Shown here piece by piece: positions 56,871 through 64,000 of a stretch of DNA of 64,000 nt. The number at the start of each line of letters is the position of its first letter. The stretch's first letter is position 1. This stretch comes from Nicotiana tabacum (Eukaryota > Streptophyta > Magnoliopsida > Solanales > Solanaceae), in contig NC_134097.1 of the NCBI RefSeq assembly GCF_000715075.1, positions 126,230,997 to 126,294,996 of the forward strand, written 5' to 3'. The notes beneath the pieces were generated by a model. It was not told the DNA's origin, did no database searches, and saw nothing but the letters and a program-made list of their open reading frames with translations. The translations under genes and the position numbers were made by a program.

Positions 56871-57947
56871 TCACTTTAGATGGATCAGTGCCACCACGTG
56901 GCTATCATCAATCTTCCCAAGGTAGTGCTTGACTCTGTTCCCATTAACTCTGAAGACCTCCCCGTTTTTGTTTTTCAAGTCAAGTGCACCAAACGGAGTC
57001 ACAAACACCACTTCAAAAGGTTCACTCCATTTCAACTTAAGCTTTCCCGGAAATAGATATAACCGAGAATTGAACAAGAGAACCAAATCACCCACTTTGA
57101 ACTCCTTGCTACGAGCATATTTATCATGAAGGTACTTCATCTTGTCCTTGTACAAGGACGAACTAGAGTAGGAATGGAATCGAAATTCATCAAGTTCATT
57201 AAGTTGCTCCACACGAAGATTTGCTGCCACATCCCATTCAAGATTCAGCTTCTTCAAAGTCCACATGGCCTTGTGCTCTAACTCAACCGGTAGATGGTAA
57301 GCTTTCCCAAACACCAACTGATACGGAGACATACCAATCGGAGTCTTGTAAGCAGTCATATAAGCCCATAGAGCATCATCTAATTTCTTTGACTAATTGG
57401 TCCTATTTGCATTGATAGTCTTTGACAATATACTCTTGATTTCCTTGTTTGAGACTTCAACTTGGCCACTCGTTTGAGGATGATAAGGAGTGGAAACTTT
57501 GTAATTGAAACCATACTTTGAAAGCAAAGTGTCAAAAGCTCAATCACAAAAATGAGACCCCCCATCACTTATGATTGCTCGAAGAGTGCCAAACCTGGTA
57601 AAAATGCTCTTCTTGAGAAATGCAACAACACTTCGAGCCTCATTGTTGGGCAAAGCCACGGCTTTAACCCACTTTGAAACATAGTCAACTGTCACTAGAA
57701 TGTATGTGTTCCCACATGAGCTAACAAATGGGCCCATGAAATCAATGCCCCACACATCAAAAATATCAACTTCAAGAATGGTATTAAGAGGCATCTCATA
57801 TTTCTTCGAAATTCCACCCGCTCTTTGACATTCGTCGCATCTCTTCAGCAGTTCACTTGCATCTTTGTACAAAGTTGGCCAATAAAACCCACAACTAAGA
57901 ACTTTTGAAGCTGTCATCGCCCCACCGTAATGACCACCATACACCAA
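56871..57947 (-). pseudogene. Athila B integrase, broken
   Basis: The minus-strand frame starts inside the zinc-binding region ([15 protein letters not shown]), followed by D in WGIDFMGPF and D in [11 protein letters not shown] stop comes near 57540, then E in SGQVEVSN (about 57460), another stop near 57394, and [29 protein letters not shown] sequence, hallmark of Athila integrase. The GPY/F-like tail ends at 56871. DDE acids are all encoded, but the frame is broken twice and the N-terminus is fused to the LTR. Confidence 0.85.
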
Positions 57948-59433
57948 CCCTATACCACTACAAAGTGCCGAGAGTGGTCGAAGCAGCTTTTACCTGAGAT
58001 GGTCGGGATCGAATCCACAGGGAGCTAGAATTGGGAATTTGGATTCCAATGTAAACTAGAAATGCGTAGTGCTCTTAATTACACTTCCAATCATAATGGT
58101 TGTTTGTTACTTCTACTTTTATGCTAATAAGATACTATATTAAACTAAGAATGATTGCTTGTAAGGTTTTCTAAATGATTAACGAGGCACTAGGGAAGTG
58201 ACTTTCTCCTAGGTGAATACTTGACGGGATCTAAAGCCTACGACAAAGATGTTCTGTTGGGGATTGCGATATAGCCAATGCACGGAATTACTCACTCTAT
58301 ACCTATCGGTAGCTTGAGTGACTTTTCCCTAATTGACTTTCTCAAGACCAATTGGCTATCAAAATTGTGCAAGCAATATAGGCTCAAGTTGGGTATTACT
58401 ATCTCTAAGTTTAACATTTTAATTGGGGTTATCAATCTCTTGATTACGCCCCAATTCCTTGTTGGACTGATTTTCCTAGACTCAAGCTCTCTTTCTCAAG
58501 AAGAACCCAAGTAAATAGGCACAAATTATTGTTTGCAACCACTAAATCAACATGGAAAACACAAATCAGTCCAAATATCAAACACCCATAAACATCTAAG
58601 CCTTAAATCAAAAGACTCATCAAATACCCACACTAGGGTTGAGCCACAACCCTAGCTAATGGGTCTCGCTACTCATAATAATGTAAGAAAACTGATAAAT
58701 AGACAAAGAATAACCCATATGATTTGATTACAAACTAAGATAATGAAGATTCAGTGTTAATCTAGCTACAAATTACTCAAAATGGAACTAAAACGCCGTT
58801 CACGTGCTCTGGACTCTAACAGATTACAAAAGATACCCTAAAAATGTAAAAATAAAGCATTTATATTAGGCCGAATTTTCTGGACAAAAATACCCCTGAC
58901 GGAGGTACTGCGCTCCGCATAAAATGTACCGCGGACCGCAATGAGACTTTTTGGTTTGACTTGTCATTCTCTGAATCTGGCCACTACGGCCGCGGTGGCT
59001 TCATTGCGGTCCGCATAAAATGATCCGCAGACCGCGCTGGCTTCAATCATCCAAACTCCCAACTCTCTGAATCCCCTTTCCATGGACCGCATAAATTGGT
59101 TTGCGGCCACGGAGAGGGTGTTGCGGTCTGCACAAAATGGGTTGCGGCCGCAGTGCTTGAGCTTCCAAAATCTGCACCTCTCTGAATCTCCTCACTGCAG
59201 ACCGCACTAAATGGATTGCGGCCGCGGTGGGTCTGTTGCAACTGTGCTTTGACTTGTTCTTGATACTTGTGCATGTTTCACTCCTTTTTGAGCTAATTTT
59301 GACTACTTGTCACTTTTTTGACCAAACTGTGCAAACAAGCACAACATGTAAGCCTTTGGGACTATTTATATACATTTTTAATCAAAACTCAAGTAAAAAG
59401 GAGTGTAAAATGAACTAGAATCCCTTGTTATCA
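57945..59433 (-). repeat. 5' LTR of Athila element B, 3' end lost
   Basis: It begins TGATAACAAGGG at 59433 (minus). The palindrome array is at about 58905-59230. Compared with 50255-51776, the last ~15 bp and everything up to integrase are replaced by the integrase finger, so the boundary is approximate. The LTRs differ by a few percent. Confidence 0.85.
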
Positions 59434-59438
59434 CCAAC

Positions 59439-60702
59439 CATTAATGATACATCACGCGCTTTCTGATCCGCGTAACTCTTCTGCCTAGACTGAGCTGTGC
59501 AAAGCCTCTCATGAATCAACTTTACCTTCTCCAAGGCATCTTTCACCAAGTCTGTACCGTACAACTTAGCCTCACTAGGCTTAAACTACCTAATAGGAGA
59601 ACGACATCGGCGACCATATAAAGCCTCGTATGGAGCCATCTCTATGCTGGAATGATAGTTGTTGTTGTATGCAAATTCTGCCAAGGGAAAGAACTGATCC
59701 CATTGCCCTCCAAAGTCAATCACACATGCTCTGAGCATGTCTTCCAAAATCTGAACTTTTCCGCTCTGACTGTCCGTTGGTCTGAGGGTGGAATGTTGTG
59801 CTAAGCTCCACGGTCCCCAACTCACTCTGAACGGCTCTCCAGAAATGGGAAGTGAACTGAGGGTCTATTATATGATATAATAGAAATAGGCACACCGTGC
59901 AACCGTACTATCTCCCGAATGTAAATCTGAGCCAATCTCTCTGAAATGTAAGTAGTCACAAGCGGAATAAAGTGTGCCGACTTGGTCAACCTATCAATAA
60001 TGACCCACACTGCATCAAACTCCGCAAGGTCTGGGGCAACCCAACTACGAAGTCCATAGTAATGCGCTCCCACTTCCACTCAGGTATAGGCATCTGGTGA
60101 AGTAGGCCACTTGGCCTCTGGTGTTCATACTTAACCTACTGGTAATTCAAGCACCTAGCCACATACTCCACTATGTCTTTCTTCATCCTTCGCCACTAAT
60201 AATGCTGCCTCAAATCACGATACATCTTCGTAGTACCCGGATGAATGGAATACTGCGAACTGTGTGCCTCTTCTAGAATCCTCTACCTCAAACCATCAAC
60301 ATTAGGAACACATAGGAGACCCTGGAGTCGCAGAACACCATCCTCGCCAATAGAAACCTCCTTGGCACTACCTTTTAGCACTGTCTCTCTGAGAACCGCC
60401 AAATGTGGATCATCGAACTGTCGGGCCTTGATCTGTCCCAATAATAAAGACTGAGCAAAAACACACGCAAGGACTCGGCTGGGCTCTAAAATATCTAACC
60501 TCACAAGCCTGTTAGCCAATGATTAAATGTCCAAGGCTAGTGGCCTCTCCTCTGCTAAAATGAATGCCAAGCTACCCATACTCTCTGCTTTCCTGCTTAC
60601 TGCATCCGCGACCACATTTGCCTTGCTTGGATGATAAAGAATGGTGATATCATAATCCTTCAGTAATTCAAGCCATCTACACTGCCTCAAATTGAGATCC
60701 CT
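59439..60702 (-). pseudogene. Chromovirus A integrase core, broken
   Basis: The minus strand carries RQFDDPHLAVLRE, a finger region with stops, [17 protein letters not shown] and [32 protein letters not shown] and APYEALYGRRCRSP, all typical of Tekay/Del integrase. The segment expected to hold the second catalytic Asp reads [10 protein letters not shown] through a frameshift. The frame runs into KARDVSLMVG at 59439, where Athila B interrupts; it resumes at 50249. Confidence 0.85.
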
Positions 60703-61902
60703 CTACTTGAACGAATGTTGTAAGTTGCGATGATCAGTGTAAACCTCACATGACACCCCATACAGATAATGTCTCCATATCTTAAGAGCATGAACAATTG
60801 TCACCAACTCTAGATCGTGCACATGATAGTTCTTCTCATGAATCTTTAGTTGGCATGAAGCATATGCAATAACTCGCCCCTCCTGCATCAATACACGACC
60901 CAAGCCAACGCATGAAGCGTCACAATATACTGTATACATCCTTGAATCGGAAGGCAACATAAGAACTGGTGTTGTAGTCAAAGCTATCTTGAACTTCTGA
61001 AAGCTCGCCTTGGAATCATCGGACCAACAGAAAGGAGCACCCTTCTGGGTCAATCTAGTCAGAGGTGATGCAATAGATGAAAAATCTTGCACGAATCGTC
61101 TGTAATAATATGCTAACCCTAGGAAACTTCTGATCTCGGTCACTGAAGTAGGATGTGGCCAACTCTGAACTGCCTCAATCTTCTTGGGATCCACCTTAAT
61201 ACCCTCTCCTGACACAATATGCCCCAAGAATGCCACTGACTCTAGCTAAAACTCACACTTGGAGAACTTAGCATACAACTTCTACTTCCGCAAGGTTTGA
61301 AGCACTACTCTCAAATGTTGCTCGTGCTCCCCCAGGCTACGTGAGTATATCAAGATGTCGTCAATGAAGACGATGATGAAGAAATCAATATAAGGTCTGA
61401 ACACCCTATTCATCAGGTCCATAAATGCTGCTGGGGCATTAGCCAAGCCAAAGGACATCACCATAAACTCATAATGACCATATCTAGTACGGAAAGTAGT
61501 CTTCGGAACATCTAAGTCCACAATCCTCAACTGATGGTACCCTGATCTCAAGTCAATCTTAGAGAACATCCTATCACCCTGCAACTGGTCGAACAAATCA
61601 TCAATGTGCGGCAACGGGTACTTGTTCTTGATGGTAACCTTGTTCAACTGGTGGTAATCAATGCACATACACATGGTCCCATCCTTCTTCTTTACAAACA
61701 ACACTGGGGCACCTCAAGGTGACACACTTGATTTGACAAACCCCTTTTCTAACAACTCCTCAAGCTGCTCCTTCAACTCTTTCAGCTCCTTCAGAGCCAT
61801 ACAGTACGGTGGAACAGATATAGGCTGGGTACCTGGAGCCAAATAAATACAAAAATCAATATCGCGATTCGGTGGCATGCCAAGAAGATCAGAAGGAAAC
61901 AC
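60703..61902 (-). pseudogene. Chromovirus A RT and RNase H, broken
   Basis: RT (61902-61282): [66 protein letters not shown] and FIDD in place of YVDD. RNase H (61236-60703): [30 protein letters not shown] and YTDHRNLQ. Stops lie between the two open frames and near 61715. Typical Tekay/Del order. Confidence 0.88.
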
Positions 61903-62865
61903 ATCGAACTACTAGAACTGAATCAATCATAGGAGACTCGGCGGTGGTATCCCGAACATAGGCCAGATAAGCCAAACACCCATTCTCGACCATATGCCGA
62001 GCCTTTAGGAAAGAGATAACCCGACTAGATGTATCAATTGTGGAATCCTTCCACTCCAACCCTGGCAACCCTGGCATTGCTAATGTAACAGTCCTGGCAT
62101 GACAATCAAGGACGGCGTGGTATGGGGATAACCAATCCATGCCCAAGATGACCTCAAAGTCGATCATATCAATAATAGGAGATCTGCTCTAGTCTCAAAA
62201 CCACAGAATGTGACCACACAAGACTAGTAGATCCGATCCACAACCACAAAATCGCTCATAGGAGTGGACACATGAACAGGAGTGCCCAAAGGCTCAGGAG
62301 GAATAACCAGAAAATGAACAAACAGAGATGATACATATGAATAGGTAGACTCTGGAACAAATAATACTGATTAATATAATACCTGTGATGACGGCATCTA
62401 AGGCCAATGCATCTAGCCAGGCCGGAAGGGCATACAATCTGACTAGAGCGCCGACTGGCTGGCCTCCAACTGATTGAGCAGTAGCTGGCTGACCTCTCCT
62501 TGTCTAGCCTCCACCTCTAGGACAGCCCCTACCAGTCTATCCCCCGCCTCTAGACAGCTGGGCAACCGGTGCTGAAATCATGGGCTGCTGACCCTGTTGT
62601 ACTGCCTTGCCCCGAAGCCTGGGGCAGTATCTCCTCATGTGACCAAGGTTTCCGCACTTAAAATAAACCTGCGGCGCGGCGACCTGCTTCCCTGATGGCT
62701 GACCCTGATGGCCTATAGACCCACTAGAAGAAGCCTGGATAGCCAGTGGACGGTAGGAACTCTTCGACATAGCATTGAAATAGGAACTTGAAGAACCCTA
62801 GGGACCTGAATACCCACTGGAGGAACCTTGAAAAGCTGGCGGGCGATAAGAACTCTCCGGCATGG
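61903..62865 (-). pseudogene. Chromovirus A gag end and protease, broken
   Basis: Gag end (62865-62520): Ser/Gln/Gly-rich with a zinc knuckle YFKCGNLGHMRRYC whose first Cys is Tyr. Protease: the active-site loop at about 62343-62360 encodes VPES before TYSYVSSLF, so the catalytic Asp of the usual DPGS is lost; FEVILGMDWLSPYHAVLDC follows (62160-62100). Several stops. At 62865 gag is cut by the LTR of element F. Confidence 0.8.
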
Positions 62866-64000
62866 TGATCACTACCAACTCAATGCTACACTAAGGTAGG
62901 AGGAGCGGGTCGCAATAGCTTTTACCCGATATGAAGGTCGGGATCGAATTTCTCAGGGAGCTAGCAGTGGAGTTGGATTGTCTGTCTATCTTAGAGATGT
63001 GTTTGTACTCCTAATGTCACTTCAAACATTTTTGGGTTTTTAAATTATAACTATTTTTGTAAAACTATTGATTAACACTAAGTTATGCTACGAGAATATT
63101 GCTAAGTTGTATCTAATGGGAAGAAGGACACTAGGGTCGTGATACTACCTAGGTGGCTAATTGACGGGTAGATGTTACTAAGATTCGATTGACATAATTG
63201 GGGCTTATGTTATAACCGTTGCACAATTTTACCCACTCTCACACCTCTCGGTAGAGAAAGTGACTTTGCCTAATTGACTCTCCCGAGACCAAATGGGTAG
63301 GCAAATTAGATCAAGCAACTAGGGTTCAAGTAGGGTAATTACTCTCTCGAGGTTTAACCCGTTAATTGAGACTATCATTTCTCATGAGTCCATCCCAATT
63401 CCTTGTTGGGTCAATTTTGGGGTTATAGACTCTCTTTCTCAAGAAGAGTTAAACCCACAAACCTTGAATCAGTATTTGCAACCACCAATTCTAGATTAAA
63501 ACATTAAATCAACCCAAATAGCAAACACCCATAGTCAATCTAACACTAGATGGCAACACCCATCAATTACTCACACTAGGGTTGAGCCACAACCCTAGCT
63601 AATGGGTTTAGCTACTCATGATAGAAAAGGAAATTGAAAAAATAGATAAAGAACTAGGCATATTGATTAATTGCAAAAATTTATCGTAAATGTAAAGAAA
63701 AAGTGCGAAAAATGGCTACAAAATACGTTCTCGCGAGTACAGCTCTCTACTAATGTACCCCCCCCCTAAAAATGGTAAAATGTTCTATTTATACTAGGCT
63801 AGAAAAACTAGACAAAAATACCCTTACAGGGTCAGTGCGGGCCGCATTAAATGGACCGCGGCCGCACTGGGCTCACTCCTGCTTCTCTGAACTTGGACTC
63901 TGTGGACCGCATAGAACGGACTACAGCCGTGGAGGGAGCTAGCGCGGTCCGCGCAACCATGACCGTGGACCGCATGGCACTAGCTTTGCAAACTCAATCT
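62866..64000 (-). mobile_element. LTR of a further Athila-type element F, partial
   Basis: The plus strand begins TGATCACTACC right after CATGG in chromovirus gag (62861-62865, expected TSD). Then come CTTTTACCCGATATGAAGG and TCGGGATCGAAT, matching the Athila B LTR in the same orientation but clearly diverged. GCGGNCCGC-type palindromes reappear at 63830-63990. It runs off the window. No coding sequence. Confidence 0.75.

Larger units (their letters stand above)
50255..59433 (-). mobile_element. Athila-type element B, deletion derivative
   Basis: Minus orientation, ends TGATAAC (59433) and GATCA (50255), with a perfect TSD CCAAC at 50250-50254 and 59434-59438 inside chromovirus A integrase. 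The 5' LTR is about 57945-59433 and the 3' LTR 50255-51776. The 5' LTR is joined directly to integrase: PBS, gag, protease, RT and RNase H are missing. Integrase, the promoter-like spacer, ORF3 and the long 3' untranslated region remain. Related to element C but with a different deletion. Confidence 0.92.

Overview
This is plant nuclear DNA, almost certainly from a Solanaceae genome and most likely Nicotiana. The basis is a diverged TS-type tRNA SINE, RTE and L1 LINE remnants, an Ogre-type Ty3/gypsy giant with 4.3 kb LTRs, Athila-type elements and a Tekay/Del-type chromovirus. I see no ordinary host gene, rRNA, tRNA or CRISPR array. The window is a stack of retrotransposons inserted into one another.

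Layout. 1-766 is the end of a chromovirus LTR, which cuts an L1-type LINE ORF1 (768-2383, minus). 2573-5250 is a broken multi-exon transposon ORF on the minus strand with its own TATA box at 5436-5446. 5706-18652 is a ~0.7 kb LTR split by a complete Athila-type element (5773-18016, plus, TSD TCGAG). 18659-20336 holds unidentified DNA, a SINE, a 27-base A run and a 5'-truncated RTE LINE. 20337-24042 is an old Ogre-like LTR in minus orientation, cut by the 3' LTR of a minus-strand chromovirus, here called element A (24048 to beyond 62865).

Element A itself carries three insertions. A 23.1 kb Ogre lies in its LTR (25508-48603, plus, TSD TTGCT). A deleted Athila lies in its integrase (50255-59433, minus, TSD CCAAC). 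The LTR of another Athila-type element lies in its gag and runs off the window (62866-64000).

The Ogre is the youngest and best preserved layer. Its LTRs differ by roughly 15 substitutions over 4.3 kb by eye, and its RT/RNase H/integrase ORF is uninterrupted. It has the known Ogre plan: LTR, tRNA-Arg-type PBS, ORF1 (DUF7745-like plus coiled coil), gag, protease with G-patch, a small intron, RT, a degenerate RNase H, an archaeal-type RNase H, integrase, a tandem array, PPT and LTR. Two lesions remain: an in-frame TGA near the ORF1 end and a frame change between gag and protease.

The most interesting signals are non-coding. (1) A small stem-loop occurs three times in the Ogre, with compensatory changes in both stems. 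(2) The Athila elements carry arrays of GCGGNCCGC palindromes in the LTR U3 and again, followed by a second TATA box, ahead of the env-position third ORF, which suggests an internal promoter. (3) Athila hairpins with an invariant TTG-RGGA-CAA top and changing stems sit just 5' of polypurine-like tracts. All structural statements come from reading the sequence by eye; no alignment, folding or database search was run.
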